A DNA stretch of 36,831 bases, taken from Microbacterium sp. (lineage in GTDB: Bacteria > Actinomycetota > Actinomycetes > Actinomycetales > Microbacteriaceae). The translations under genes and the position numbers were made by a program. The notes under the pieces were generated by a model, which saw only the letters and a list, made by a program, of their open reading frames with translations, did no database searches and was not told the origin of the DNA. The DNA lies in NCBI GenBank assembly GCA_029239165.1, contig JAQZBG010000004.1, positions 1 through 36,831 of the forward strand. Direction: 5' to 3'. Shown one piece after another: positions 24,782-33,353 of this stretch (positions are counted from its first letter, which is position 1; the number at the start of each line of letters is the position of its first letter).

Positions 24782-26320
24782 TCAATCGGCGACCCGTCGC
24801 CAGAACTTGAAGCCGACGATCTCGCCCTCGAGCTGATACGACCCGGTGACGAAGATGTCCAGCTGCGGGAAATGATCCTTCTCAGGCGGGCACCAGTTCG
24901 AGATGCCGCAGGACGTCGGTGATTCGACGATAAGCGCCGGCGGTCGCGAGACGATGTCGTTGAAGTACTGCTGCGGAAGTCCGCCGTATGCCTGCTCCAC
25001 GGGAAGGGAGTAGGTGATGGGCGTCGGCGAGAGTCGGTCCGCTGCGGCGAGGATCCATGTCTCGGCACCGTGGACGAGAACGCGATCGTCCGGCGAGGTC
25101 TCAGCGATCACCCGATCGATGATCTGCTGCTGGTACGACCCCGCCACGAAGGCTCCCGCGTCGGAACGGAACCACAGGCCGTAGGCGGACGCGGCGACCG
25201 AGCTCGACAGCGCGAGAGCGATCACAGCCATGATCGACGCGGCCACCGGGAGGGCGCGTCGGGTCAAAAGTCGTGCCGCCCAGCCCGGCGGTACCGCGGG
25301 CACCAGTGGCGACGCCACCACGACCAGCGCGACGGCGAAACCGGCGATCGCGACGACGAGATAGTGCGGGTACGGACGACCGGACACCATCTGCGAGAGG
25401 GCGTCGATCACCCCCACCCCGAGGAAAGCCACCGCGATCACGCCCGCGCGCGTCGGCGCGGCATCCTGTCGGCAGCGATGAATCGCCCCGGCGACGAGGG
25501 CGAGACCCAGCACGGCCACCACGGCGCTCGACACCAGGATCTGCGCGAGCGTCGTGAACGCGGCCAAACGCTCGCTCGCGGGGGCCCCGCCTGAATAGAA
25601 GAGGTTGTACCGGAGGTACTGATCGGCCGCAGCGCGCAGCGCATCGCCGCTCCACAGCCACAGGATGAGTGCTCCACCGACCAGTACGACGACGGTCGAG
25701 ACGACGACGACGAAGAGCACGCGGCGGCGGCTCACGATGAAGATGAGCACGGTGAGGGCGAGAAGACCCAGGACGTTGTTCATGCGGGTGAACAGACCGA
25801 CCGCCAGGGCCATGCCCACGACCGCCCCGACGAGGGCAGCGAGCCGCGCCGACGGTTCCTTCCCGACGCGCAGAGCCGCCTCGGCCACCACGGAGTAGGC
25901 CACGACCTGCACGGGGAACAACCACGTCTCAGTGAAGTTACCGCCTTCGAACACGGCGAGATAGCTCACTCCCGTGAGACCGATCGCGAGCACCGCCCAC
26001 AGACCCAGCCGTCGCGACCAGAGCACACCCGCCACGGCGAGCCCGAGGGCGAGGGCGAGCCCCTCGAGAAGCGGCGCGCCCACGATCCCGCCGCCGATCC
26101 GCCACGCCACGGCTTCGATCGCGGCCAGCAGCGGGCCCTTGTGGTCCCACGAATCGACGTAGGGCATGCCGCCTCGGGCCGTCACCATGCCCGTGTACAG
26201 GAAGACCCCGGAGTCGCGACCGAGGTTTCCGGAGACGACCATCGGCACCGTCGCGATGATCGACACGAGGACGGCCGTCGCCATCGCGGCGAGCGCGGCC
26301 GGGGCTCGCAGGGCTCTCAT
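24782..26320 (-). CDS. GT-C family membrane glycosyltransferase (PMT/ArnT-like)
   Basis: This 512-residue protein has about ten or more membrane helices and a C-terminal extracytoplasmic domain. After the first helix comes GRDSGVFLY (Asp36) and then YVDSWDHKGP (54-63), the acidic first loop typical of GT-C enzymes that use polyprenyl-phosphate sugars (PF13231/PF02366 type). It should transfer a sugar from a lipid carrier to a glycan, protein or lipid on the outer side. The ATG at 26320 is chosen because GGAGGAGG lies upstream and it overlaps the VanZ-like stop (ATGA). Longer frames upstream run through the VanZ gene. The acceptor is unknown. Confidence 0.87.
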   Translation of the reverse strand: MRALRAPAALAAMATAVLVSIIATVPMVVSGNLGRDSGVFLYTGMVTARGGMPYVDSWDHKGPLLAAIEAVAWRIGGGIVGAPLLEGLALALGLAVAGVLWSRRLGLWAVLAIGLTGVSYLAVFEGGNFTETWLFPVQVVAYSVVAEAALRVGKEPSARLAALVGAVVGMALAVGLFTRMNNVLGLLALTVLIFIVSRRRVLFVVVVSTVVVLVGGALILWLWSGDALRAAADQYLRYNLFYSGGAPASERLAAFTTLAQILVSSAVVAVLGLALVAGAIHRCRQDAAPTRAGVIAVAFLGVGVIDALSQMVSGRPYPHYLVVAIAGFAVALVVVASPLVPAVPPGWAARLLTRRALPVAASIMAVIALALSSSVAASAYGLWFRSDAGAFVAGSYQQQIIDRVIAETSPDDRVLVHGAETWILAAADRLSPTPITYSLPVEQAYGGLPQQYFNDIVSRPPALIVESPTSCGISNWCPPEKDHFPQLDIFVTGSYQLEGEIVGFKFWRRVAD

Positions 26321-26793
26321 CGTCGCGCCTCCTCCAGGGTGATGACGTGTCGATCCCGCCAGCGCGCGAGCACGCGGCGGTCCCGTTCGTGCACGGCGAG
26401 GACGATGAGCGCGGCGACGGCAACGCCGATCCACCCGCCGAGAGAGTTCGCGACGACGTCGTTGAGGGTTGCGAAACGCGCCGGGAGGAAGAGGAGTTGG
26501 GCACCCTCCAGGCTGAGCGAGACGAGCGGGACGAGCGGGAGCGCCAGCCAGAGCAGTCGCGTCGGAAACACGAGGGATAGGAAGAAACCGAGCGGGATGA
26601 ACATCAGCACGTTGGCCGTGGCTTCGAACCATCGGTAGCCGTACCAGCCGGGGACGCCGTTCCGGTGCAGCACGGCCAGCAGACGCTGGATCGCACTCTC
26701 GTACCCCTGGTCGATCGGTGTCGGCCAGAGCGTCGCCATCAGGACGACGGTGAGACAGATACCGAGGCCCGCGGCCGCGATGAGCAGTCGCAC
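26317..26793 (-). CDS. VanZ-like family membrane protein
   Basis: This 158-residue protein has four predicted membrane helices. The pattern ATANVLMFIPLGFFL followed by LEGAQLLF and TLNDVVANSLGGWIG is diagnostic of the VanZ-like family (PF04892). VanZ raises teicoplanin resistance in enterococci by an unclear mechanism, and related proteins are common beside actinobacterial glycosylation genes without proven function. The GTG start lies one base after the GT2 stop, and the gene's stop overlaps the GT-C start. Membership of the GT2/GT-C operon suggests an accessory role in lipid-linked sugar handling, which is inference. Nothing here shows drug resistance. Confidence 0.9.
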   Translation of the reverse strand: MRLLIAAAGLGICLTVVLMATLWPTPIDQGYESAIQRLLAVLHRNGVPGWYGYRWFEATANVLMFIPLGFFLSLVFPTRLLWLALPLVPLVSLSLEGAQLLFLPARFATLNDVVANSLGGWIGVAVAALIVLAVHERDRRVLARWRDRHVITLEEARR

Positions 26794-26794
26794 G

Positions 26795-27586
26795 TCAGCC
26801 GCGCGCGGGGGCGGTTCCGGCGGCGCGCGTGCTGGCCCCCCGGCCCACCGTCACGATGTCGACGCGCCAGAGCTCGAGAAGCGCTCGTGCCGCGAAGCGG
26901 ACGAGCCGTCGGGGAGGAAACACCTGACGTGAGCGCCCCTCCCCCCACATCGTGCCCTGCGCCGCCACCGCACGGCGCGGGATGCTCTCCACGGCGACGT
27001 AACGCATCCGCAGTCCGGTGCGCGCCTCCGCGATGGAGAAGTGCACGTGCGGGACGAGGGCGTCGGCGGGAACCCCGTCCACGAGAGTGGCGAGCGTCTG
27101 CGGACGGTAGGCACGCAACGGGGTGTTCACGTCGGGGACCGATCGTCCGCACAGAGCGAGCACGGCGAGACGGACGAGGCCGCTCAGCCCGCGGCGGAAC
27201 CAGGGGTCGGTGCGCCCTCGACGGACGCCGTGGACGACATCGGCGTCCGCGTCATCGAGCGCAAGAGCGACCCGCGCGATGTCGTCGCCGTAGAACTGCC
27301 CGTCGCCGTCCACGTGCACGATGACGTCGGCCCCCTCGCGCAGCCCCTCCGCGTACGCGGCGAGCGCAGTGGGCCCGTGCCCACGGTTCCGCGGCGCTCG
27401 GACCACCTCGGCGAGGCCGTCGACTGCCGCAGACGTCTGATCGGTGGATGCGTCATCGAGTACCACGATCGACACCGGGGTGTCGACGGCGGCGAAGGAG
27501 GCGCGGATCTCGGCGAGGAACGAGGGAAGCGCTTCGGCCTCGTTATAGGCCGGAATCACGACGACGATCCGGTCTCTCTCCCGCAC
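26795..27586 (-). CDS. GT2 glycosyltransferase, polyprenyl-phosphate sugar synthase-like
   Basis: This 263-residue protein has a GT-A fold. It starts with VVVIPAYNEAEALPSFL, then LDDASTD (43-49), a metal-binding DGD (93-95) in HVDGDGQF, and later TDPWFRRGLS and DVNTPLRAYRP. This is the pattern of dolichyl/polyprenyl-phosphate mannose or glucose synthases. It lacks the two C-terminal helices of classical GtrB. It should load a sugar onto undecaprenyl phosphate for the GT-C enzyme of the same operon. The GTG at 27586 has GGAG eight bases upstream; longer frames would overlap the divergent GtrA gene. The sugar identity is unknown. Confidence 0.88.
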   Translation of the reverse strand: MRERDRIVVVIPAYNEAEALPSFLAEIRASFAAVDTPVSIVVLDDASTDQTSAAVDGLAEVVRAPRNRGHGPTALAAYAEGLREGADVIVHVDGDGQFYGDDIARVALALDDADADVVHGVRRGRTDPWFRRGLSGLVRLAVLALCGRSVPDVNTPLRAYRPQTLATLVDGVPADALVPHVHFSIAEARTGLRMRYVAVESIPRRAVAAQGTMWGEGRSRQVFPPRRLVRFAARALLELWRVDIVTVGRGASTRAAGTAPARG

Positions 27587-27648
27587 CCTGGATTCTCCGC
27601 TCTCTCCCGAGCGCAATTCGCCCGGTGCATCCCCCGAACATGTAGCGT

Positions 27649-28131
27649 ATGACACTCGTGGGGCGCAGCCGGAATCTTCGTCGTGCCGGCGCACTGTCGG
27701 CACGGTTCCTCGTCGTGGGTGCGATCAGCACCGCTATCGAGGTGGCGGCGTTCAACCTGCTGCTTCTTGCGGGAGTCGGGCCTGTCGCCGCGAAGGTCAT
27801 CGCGTCACTCATCGCCCTGGTGAACGCCTATGTCGGAAACCGCCAGTGGGCGTTCCGCTCGCGATCCCGCGCCGGTGCCGGTCGTCAGATGGTGCGCTTC
27901 CTCCTCGTCAACGCGGCGTGTACGGCCATCGGCGCCGGCTCCGTCTGGCTCGGCGTCCAGGGCCTGAACGCGTTGTTCGGCGACGCGGGCCCTGTGGGCC
28001 TCAATCTCGTCAATCTCGCGTCGATCGCCGCCGTCACCGTGATCCGGTTCTTCCTCTATCACTACGTCGTCTTCCCGCGGGACGCGACGATTCCGGGGCC
28101 CAGTGAGGGGTCGGGTAGGCTCGCCCCGTGA
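27649..28131 (+). CDS. GtrA-family flippase-like membrane protein
   Basis: This 160-residue protein has four helices (about 18-40, 47-64, 82-103, 118-137) and the GtrA family marks (PF04138): RFLVVGAISTAIE, NRQWAFR at 64-70 and RFFLYHYVVF near the end. GtrA proteins are thought to flip polyprenyl-phosphate sugars. It diverges from the GT2-VanZ-GT-C operon across 62 bases. A TAGCGT -10-like box at 27643-27648 abuts the ATG, so an in-frame GTG at 27658 read from a leaderless transcript is an alternative start. The stop overlaps the next small gene (GTGA). Confidence 0.88.
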   Translation: MTLVGRSRNLRRAGALSARFLVVGAISTAIEVAAFNLLLLAGVGPVAAKVIASLIALVNAYVGNRQWAFRSRSRAGAGRQMVRFLLVNAACTAIGAGSVWLGVQGLNALFGDAGPVGLNLVNLASIAAVTVIRFFLYHYVVFPRDATIPGPSEGSGRLAP

Positions 28132-28409
28132 AAACGGCCCCCCGCGTCCTCGGCATCCTGTCCCTGCTCGCGGCCCTCGGAGCGGTCGGTGTGCAGGTGC
28201 TGGTGGTCGGTCTGCTGTGGGCCGCATTCATGCAGCCGCTGCCCCTGACGAGCACCCTGACGCTCGGCACGGGCGGTGCTGTGCTCGGTTTCGCGCTCGC
28301 CGTCGTCGGGGCCATCGTGCGGCGCGGCGTCGGACCTCTGCTGGCGATCGCCGGGCTGATGAACCTCGGGCTCCTGGCCGGATACGCCTACCTCTTCGGC
28401 GTCCTCTGA
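28128..28409 (+). CDS. Small three-helix membrane protein of unknown function
   Basis: I do not recognise a family in these 93 residues. Three hydrophobic stretches are visible (about 4-33, 43-65 and 69-92) with very short loops and a single RRG turn between helices two and three. The GTG at 28128 overlaps the GtrA stop codon (GTGA), so the two are translationally coupled. That coupling, and the position after GtrA, suggests an accessory subunit for lipid-linked sugar transport. There is no motif evidence for this. Confidence 0.72.
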   Translation: MKTAPRVLGILSLLAALGAVGVQVLVVGLLWAAFMQPLPLTSTLTLGTGGAVLGFALAVVGAIVRRGVGPLLAIAGLMNLGLLAGYAYLFGVL

Positions 28410-28410
28410 C

Positions 28411-28433
28411 CGTCACGCCGACGGGCGTTGACG
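28411..28433. terminator. Hairpin between convergent small membrane protein and DUF4012 genes
   Basis: CGTCACGCC (28411-28419) pairs with GGCGTTGACG (28424-28433) with one bulged T and a four-base loop. It starts right after the TGA of the small membrane protein gene and lies 16 bases past the DUF4012 stop. Position fits a shared terminator; no T tract is present. Confidence 0.5.
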
Positions 28434-28449
28434 CGACGGCAGGGTCGGC

Positions 28450-30216
28450 TCAGCCGCAGGACACCTCGGTGATGTGCGAGGGCACCGGGTTGACCATCGG
28501 GGTGTGCACCAGCGACACGTCGTCGCTGTTGTCGGGCGACCCCTCGAACGTCACGCTCAGCGAGTGGGTCGTCTGCGGGTCGTTCGTCGAGAACAGGCGA
28601 GCGACCGGACGACCGAGGTGCTCCCCCGTGGTCACCGGCACGTCGACGCCGTCGAAGCTCGCCTTGACGAACGTCGCGCCGCTCGGCCCGTAGAACTGCA
28701 TGTCGGTTCCGATCGTGCCCTTGGGGAAATGCTTGCCCCCGTCGACGTACCGCACGAGACCATCCGAGGTGGCACGGTCGAGCGCGTTGGTGAACGTCAC
28801 CGTCGTCGTGTAGGTGGGAACGGCCGAGCAGCGGTTCACCGAGACATCGGCCGACATCCAGGTGTAGTAGCTCAGCTTCGCCTCGGTGAGGTCGTTGATG
28901 AAGACCCCCAGCGTCGTCTGCTGGTCGCCGTCGGTCGAGGGCAGGGGGCCGAGAAGTCGCGAATCAGCGAAGGCGGCGCGCGTGGTGTCGTCGAAGGAGT
29001 AGAAGTACACGCGGTGCTCATCGACGGCGCGCACCAGCGCGGTCGCGAACGAGACCGGGGCGAAGTCGCCGGACGACACCGCGTCGAAGACCTCGACGGC
29101 GGCCGACGCGAAGAACGCGTCCTGGTCGGCGTTGTCGGGGTAGCGGGCGTACACGTCGCTGAGCAGAATTTTCACGGCATCGGAGGACGTCAGCTGGTCG
29201 CCCGTGGCGAGGGTGATCGGGCCGGTCGCGTCGAGGAGGTAGGACAGCGTCACGGGATCGATCGACATGACGCCGTCGACGGGCGTGCCGAACGACTCCG
29301 CCCAGTAGGCACGGGCGAAGTCCGCCGACATCGCGAAGTCGGGGGTCGACGTGATGTCCTGCGAGTAGCGACCGATCTTGTCGTCGTAGAGCTTCACCAC
29401 CTCGGGGTCGAGCGGCAGGATCGACTCCTTGCGCGTGTTCTTGAAGTCACGACTGGTGGCCTGCTGGGCGATCTCCATCTTGCCGTTCTCGACCTTGAGG
29501 AGGACTACGGATGCCGGGATGCCCCCGGCGCCTCGCGCTTCGGCGTTGTTCTGCACGAGGAGGAGGTAGTTCTTGGTCCCCTCCGCGCCCATCAGGGAGG
29601 GGAGGACGGGCATCAGCTCGACCGCACGGGACAGCGCGGGCTGGAGCCCTCGGACCACGCCGGTCAGCTGACCGAGGGGTCCCTGCAGCACGCCCGGTGT
29701 GTCGGCGACGTCGACGTCGCGGACGGCTCCTGCGGCACGATCCGCAGCGGAAGAGGCCTCCGACAGCGGACCGGAGAGCTGCAGGATCGCCGCCACGTCG
29801 AACGCGCCGTCCTTGGGGCGCAGGAGAGCGGGATCCACGTTCGCGAGCGCGGGGAGCGCGCCCTGCGCCAGCTCGTCCACGGCGACGGTCGACTCCCGCA
29901 CCGCGTGCAGGGTCGGACCGACGAAGGGTGCCTGCTCCGCGAGCTGCCACATCCACGTGTCGGCCGCACCGCGGGCGCGAGACGCGTGCCCCTGGAGCTC
30001 GGTGATGGAGGATGCCAACGCTGTGCGGTCGTCGCTCCCGAATTGGCTCTGCATTTTCGACACGAGCGGCACCGCCGCGCGCAGTTCCTTCTGAGCGACG
30101 AACCCGCCGACGGCGACAGACGCAGCGAGCGCGATGAGCACCGCCGTCAGTGCTCCGAGGGCGAGCCAGGCGATCACCGCGGGGCGGAGTCGACGGGGCG
30201 TAGCAGTTCGCGACAT
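28450..30216 (-). CDS. DUF4012 domain-containing membrane-anchored protein (second copy)
   Basis: This 588-residue protein is a paralogue of the one at 226-2121. It has one N-terminal membrane segment (about 13-36) and a large extracytoplasmic part. The core LPSLMGAEGTKNYLLLVQNNA followed by ARGAGGIPAS aligns with the first copy, as do DGVMSIDPVTLSYLLDATGP and the terminal cysteine-containing end. The ATG at 30216 has GGA five bases upstream and puts the membrane helix at a normal distance; an in-frame start at 30264 adds 16 polar residues. It stands alone, divergent from the GT4 operon (168-base gap in which I see no convincing promoter). Function unknown, as for the family. Confidence 0.9.
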   Translation of the reverse strand: MSRTATPRRLRPAVIAWLALGALTAVLIALAASVAVGGFVAQKELRAAVPLVSKMQSQFGSDDRTALASSITELQGHASRARGAADTWMWQLAEQAPFVGPTLHAVRESTVAVDELAQGALPALANVDPALLRPKDGAFDVAAILQLSGPLSEASSAADRAAGAVRDVDVADTPGVLQGPLGQLTGVVRGLQPALSRAVELMPVLPSLMGAEGTKNYLLLVQNNAEARGAGGIPASVVLLKVENGKMEIAQQATSRDFKNTRKESILPLDPEVVKLYDDKIGRYSQDITSTPDFAMSADFARAYWAESFGTPVDGVMSIDPVTLSYLLDATGPITLATGDQLTSSDAVKILLSDVYARYPDNADQDAFFASAAVEVFDAVSSGDFAPVSFATALVRAVDEHRVYFYSFDDTTRAAFADSRLLGPLPSTDGDQQTTLGVFINDLTEAKLSYYTWMSADVSVNRCSAVPTYTTTVTFTNALDRATSDGLVRYVDGGKHFPKGTIGTDMQFYGPSGATFVKASFDGVDVPVTTGEHLGRPVARLFSTNDPQTTHSLSVTFEGSPDNSDDVSLVHTPMVNPVPSHITEVSCG

Positions 30217-30384
30217 CTCATTCCGTTCACGCCGCGAGTTGGCACCCGGCGTAGCGCGCGACAAAGTCCAGCCGCGCAGATGGGTATGCTACCTGAGTCG
30301 GGTGCAACGTCTGCTGGGCACATTCTGGTGCGCGGACCCCGTTCTGCGCTCGACCTTCCTGCCCCCCGACAGACGAGGAGACGC

Positions 30385-31548
30385 GTGGGATCTCGACGTA
30401 TGCCCTCCGTCGCCATCATCGGGACCCGCGGCTACCCGAGCTACTACGGCGGTTTCGAGACCGCTGTTCGGCGACTCGCCCCCTACCTGGTCGACCACGG
30501 GTGGGACGTCACCGTCTACGGGCGTCCGGACGCGACAGATCCGGCCGATCCCGAGCGCGACAGTCGTGTGCGGACGCGGGTGACCAAGGGCATCGACTCC
30601 CGCACGCTCAGCACCCTGTCGTACGGACTGACATCGACGATGGATGCCGCGCGCCGGCGCCCGGACGTCGCTCTGATCATGAACGTCGCCAACGGTTTCT
30701 GGCTGCCGCTGCTGAAGGCCCGCGGCATCCCCACCGTCGTCAATGTGGACGGCCTGGAGTGGGAGCGCGAGAAGTGGAGCGCCCTGGGTAAGGCCGTCTT
30801 CCGCGCGGGAGCCCGGGTGACGGGACGTCTCTCGACCGAGCGGATCGTCGACGCCCGCACGATCGGGGCGGCGTGGCAGACCCGCTTCGGCGTGAACGGC
30901 ACGTTCATCCCTTACGGTGCCGACGTTCCGCCGCCGCTGCCGATCGAGCCGGGTCTCACCCACCGCGGCTACGCCCTGGCGGTCGCGCGATTCGTCCCCG
31001 AGAACACGGTGGGCCCGTTCTTCGACGCGGCGGAGCGTCTGGCCGCCGACCACGACGTGATCGTCGTCGGCTCCTCGGGATACGGCGGTGAGCTGGACGA
31101 GCGCGCTCGTGCGCTGTCGCAGCGACTCCCCCGCTTCCACTGGCTCGGACACGTGCACGACGACCATCGGCTGCACAGCCTCTGGCAGCACGCGGGAGCG
31201 TACTTCCACGGTCACAGCGTGGGAGGGACGAACCCCGCTCTCGTCCAAGCGATGGCGTGCGGGTCCCCCATCGTCGCACGAGACACCGCCCACAGCCGCG
31301 AGGTGCTCGGCACCGACGCCGGTGAGTTCACCGGGCCCCAGCCCGTGGCCATCGAGAACGCCTTACGGGCACTTCTCTCCGACCCGGCTCGCCAGGAGCA
31401 GCTCAGCGCTGCCGCCGTGCGACGGGCTCGCGACGCCTACTCGTGGGAGAGCGTCAATGCCTCGTACGAGACGCTGCTGCGCGCCCAGTTGCCGGACGCG
31501 ACTACCCTGACGACGACCGCAGAATCACAAAGCGACCGGGAACGCTGA
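30385..31548 (+). CDS. GT4 glycosyltransferase with N-terminal DUF1972 domain (rhamnosyltransferase-like)
   Basis: This 387-residue GT-B enzyme opens with VAIIGTRGYPSYYGGFET, the signature of the DUF1972 acceptor domain found in Cps2T/RgpA-like rhamnosyltransferases. The donor domain has YALAVARFVPEN and HSVGGTNPALVQAMACGSP. Where the family usually has Glu before Ala-Met/Leu-Ala, there is Gln288. It is the first gene of a tight plus-strand operon. The GTG at 30385 has GAGGAG four bases before it; an in-frame ATG at 30400 is an alternative. Much longer open frame upstream runs antisense to DUF4012 and is not coding. Sugar specificity is not proven. Confidence 0.88.
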   Translation: MGSRRMPSVAIIGTRGYPSYYGGFETAVRRLAPYLVDHGWDVTVYGRPDATDPADPERDSRVRTRVTKGIDSRTLSTLSYGLTSTMDAARRRPDVALIMNVANGFWLPLLKARGIPTVVNVDGLEWEREKWSALGKAVFRAGARVTGRLSTERIVDARTIGAAWQTRFGVNGTFIPYGADVPPPLPIEPGLTHRGYALAVARFVPENTVGPFFDAAERLAADHDVIVVGSSGYGGELDERARALSQRLPRFHWLGHVHDDHRLHSLWQHAGAYFHGHSVGGTNPALVQAMACGSPIVARDTAHSREVLGTDAGEFTGPQPVAIENALRALLSDPARQEQLSAAAVRRARDAYSWESVNASYETLLRAQLPDATTLTTTAESQSDRER

Positions 31549-31554
31549 GACGAC

Positions 31555-32256
31555 ATGGGCATCGCCGCGAAGATCATCCACGAACAGCGCGAGCGTCTGC
31601 GCGAAGCCGGGAGCGACCGCTGGCGGATCGTGAGTGCCCAACTCGCGGCGAAGGTCGGCCCGATGGCCGTGCGCGGCGCGCTCCTCGCCCCGCGCCTCGG
31701 TTCGTCGAGGGGAATCCCGCTCATCGGCCGCGGTGTGCGCGTGCGCAACCCGCACCTGGTTCGCGCGGGGGCCGACCTGTTGGTCGAGGACTTCGCCGAG
31801 ATCCAGGGGCTGAGCCGGGACGGCATCCGCTTCGGTGACGGGGTGTCCATCGGAACGGGGACCCTGATCCGTCCCAGCAGCTACTACTCCCGGGCGATCG
31901 GCGTCGGACTCACGATGGGCGACGGCAGCAGCCTTTCGCCCGGATGCTACATCGGCTGCTCCGGCGGAGTGACCATCGGGGACGAGACCATGCTCGGCCC
32001 CGGCGTGCGGGTGTTCGCCGAGGACCACGTCATGAGCGATCCCACCGCGGGCGTGAAAGAGCAGGGCGTAGAGTGGTCGCCGATCACGATCGGAGCGGGG
32101 TGCTGGGTTGCCAGCGGGGTGACCATCACCTCGGGAGTGACGATCGGCGACGGCGCGGTCATCGCCGCGGGAGCCGTCGTGACCCGCGATGTCCCCGCCG
32201 GTGCGGTGTACGCGGGTATTCCGGCGCGCCCCATCGGCACGCGGAGCACCCCGTGA
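31555..32256 (+). CDS. Left-handed beta-helix (hexapeptide repeat) acyltransferase
   Basis: This 233-residue cytoplasmic enzyme probably O- or N-acetylates a sugar of the second repeat unit. From about residue 70 it consists of hexapeptide repeats (for example IGTGTL, MGDGSS, IGDETM, IGAGCW, IGDGAV) interrupted by a loop with EDHVMSD, whose His is the usual catalytic base, and ends with VYAGIPARPIG. This is the WcaF/LacA-like pattern. The N-terminal 60 residues are helical and Arg-rich. It starts six bases after the GT4 stop, and its own stop overlaps the next GTG. Confidence 0.9.
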   Translation: MGIAAKIIHEQRERLREAGSDRWRIVSAQLAAKVGPMAVRGALLAPRLGSSRGIPLIGRGVRVRNPHLVRAGADLLVEDFAEIQGLSRDGIRFGDGVSIGTGTLIRPSSYYSRAIGVGLTMGDGSSLSPGCYIGCSGGVTIGDETMLGPGVRVFAEDHVMSDPTAGVKEQGVEWSPITIGAGCWVASGVTITSGVTIGDGAVIAAGAVVTRDVPAGAVYAGIPARPIGTRSTP

Positions 32257-33353
32257 CGAGACGACGTCGCCGCGGCATCGTCATCCATCCCTCAGACGAG
32301 ATGTACGGGGCCGATCGCGTGCTGCTCGAGGTCGTGCGCACCGCTCCTGATGACCTCGATCTCGAGGTCTGGCTCCCCACGGACATCGACTACCCCGAGC
32401 GCCAACTCTCACGCGCGCTCGCTGAGCGCGGCATCCGGGTCCGTCGTCTCGCGCTGCCGATCATGCGACGGGCATACCTCACTCCTCGGAGGCTCCCGGG
32501 TCTCGCCCTGCGCACGCTGGTCACGGCGGGCAGGATCATCGCGGCGCGCCCCGCCCTGGTGTACCTCAACACGGCCGCCGCCGCCCTCGCGGCCCCGGCA
32601 TCCCGCCTGTCCGGTGCGCGCGTCGTCCTGCACCTGCACGAGCACATCGACGCGCGCTCTCGCGCCGTCGTGCCGTTCCTGCGGTTCGCCCACCGCATCA
32701 TCGCGGTCAGCGCCGCCGTGGCGGAAGCGTTGCCGACGACGTTCCGCGGACGCACGCGCGTGGTGCACAACGGCTTCGAGGTCGCGGCCCCTGTCTTGCT
32801 CCCCCCGTTCGACGACGGCATCCGTCTGGTGATCGCCAGTCGCTGGAACGCCTGGAAGGGGCACCGTGTGCTGCTGGAGGCCTGGGACCGGACTCGGCGC
32901 GATGACCTGCATCTGACGATCCTCGGCGACGCTCCCCTCAGCGGTGAGGCCGTGGACGTGCGCGAGATCGTCGCACGCTCCACTCGTCGCGAACAGCTCG
33001 ACGTCATCGGGCGCACCGACGACGTGCGCGGGCATGTGGATCGCGCCCACGTCGTCGTCGTGCCCAGCATCCTGCCCGACCCGTTGCCCACGATCGCGAT
33101 CGAGGCCCTCGGTGCCGGCCGCGCGGTCCTCGCGAGTGACGACGGCGGCCTTCCCGAGATCGTCGGCGACCAGCGCTTCCTGGTGGATGCCGGAGACGTC
33201 GATCAGTGGACCGCCGCGCTCGAGAGCCTGGACCCGGAGACGATCCGGGAGGCCGCGGATGCCGCGCGTCCCCGCTTCGAGCGCCTCTTCGCGCGAATCG
33301 CCTTCGACCGACTCATCCACGACGAGCTCTGGTCGGAGGTGCCGGTACGGTGA
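32253..33353 (+). CDS. GT4 family glycosyltransferase
   Basis: This 366-residue GT-B enzyme begins with an Arg-rich stretch and GIVIHPSDEMYGADRVLLE, an acceptor-domain entry seen in EPS transferases. The middle has VLHLHEHID and VVHNGFEV. The donor half has VIASRWNAWKGHRVLLEAW and DPLPTIAIEALGAGRAVLA, with Asp replacing the first Glu of EX7E and the second Glu kept. The GTG at 32253 overlaps the acyltransferase stop (GTGA), and its stop overlaps the next GTG. Frame open further upstream lies over the acyltransferase gene. Donor and linkage unknown. Confidence 0.87.
   Translation: MTRRRRRGIVIHPSDEMYGADRVLLEVVRTAPDDLDLEVWLPTDIDYPERQLSRALAERGIRVRRLALPIMRRAYLTPRRLPGLALRTLVTAGRIIAARPALVYLNTAAAALAAPASRLSGARVVLHLHEHIDARSRAVVPFLRFAHRIIAVSAAVAEALPTTFRGRTRVVHNGFEVAAPVLLPPFDDGIRLVIASRWNAWKGHRVLLEAWDRTRRDDLHLTILGDAPLSGEAVDVREIVARSTRREQLDVIGRTDDVRGHVDRAHVVVVPSILPDPLPTIAIEALGAGRAVLASDDGGLPEIVGDQRFLVDAGDVDQWTAALESLDPETIREAADAARPRFERLFARIAFDRLIHDELWSEVPVR

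Noticed and set aside
26317-26793. Antibiotic (teicoplanin) resistance from the VanZ-like gene
   Set aside because: Only family membership is seen. No vanHAX or regulatory genes are nearby, and the operon context is glycosylation.
30217-30384. Promoter boxes in the gap between DUF4012 and the GT4 operon
   Set aside because: TATGCT at 30285-30290 resembles a -10 box, but no -35 partner is found on either strand and the nearby GGTA-TACC symmetry is too short to count.
28474-31548. 1024-codon open frame on the plus strand
   Set aside because: Its first two thirds are antisense to the DUF4012 gene and translate to Arg/Val/Gly/His-rich nonsense. Only the part from 30385 onward is a real GT4 gene.
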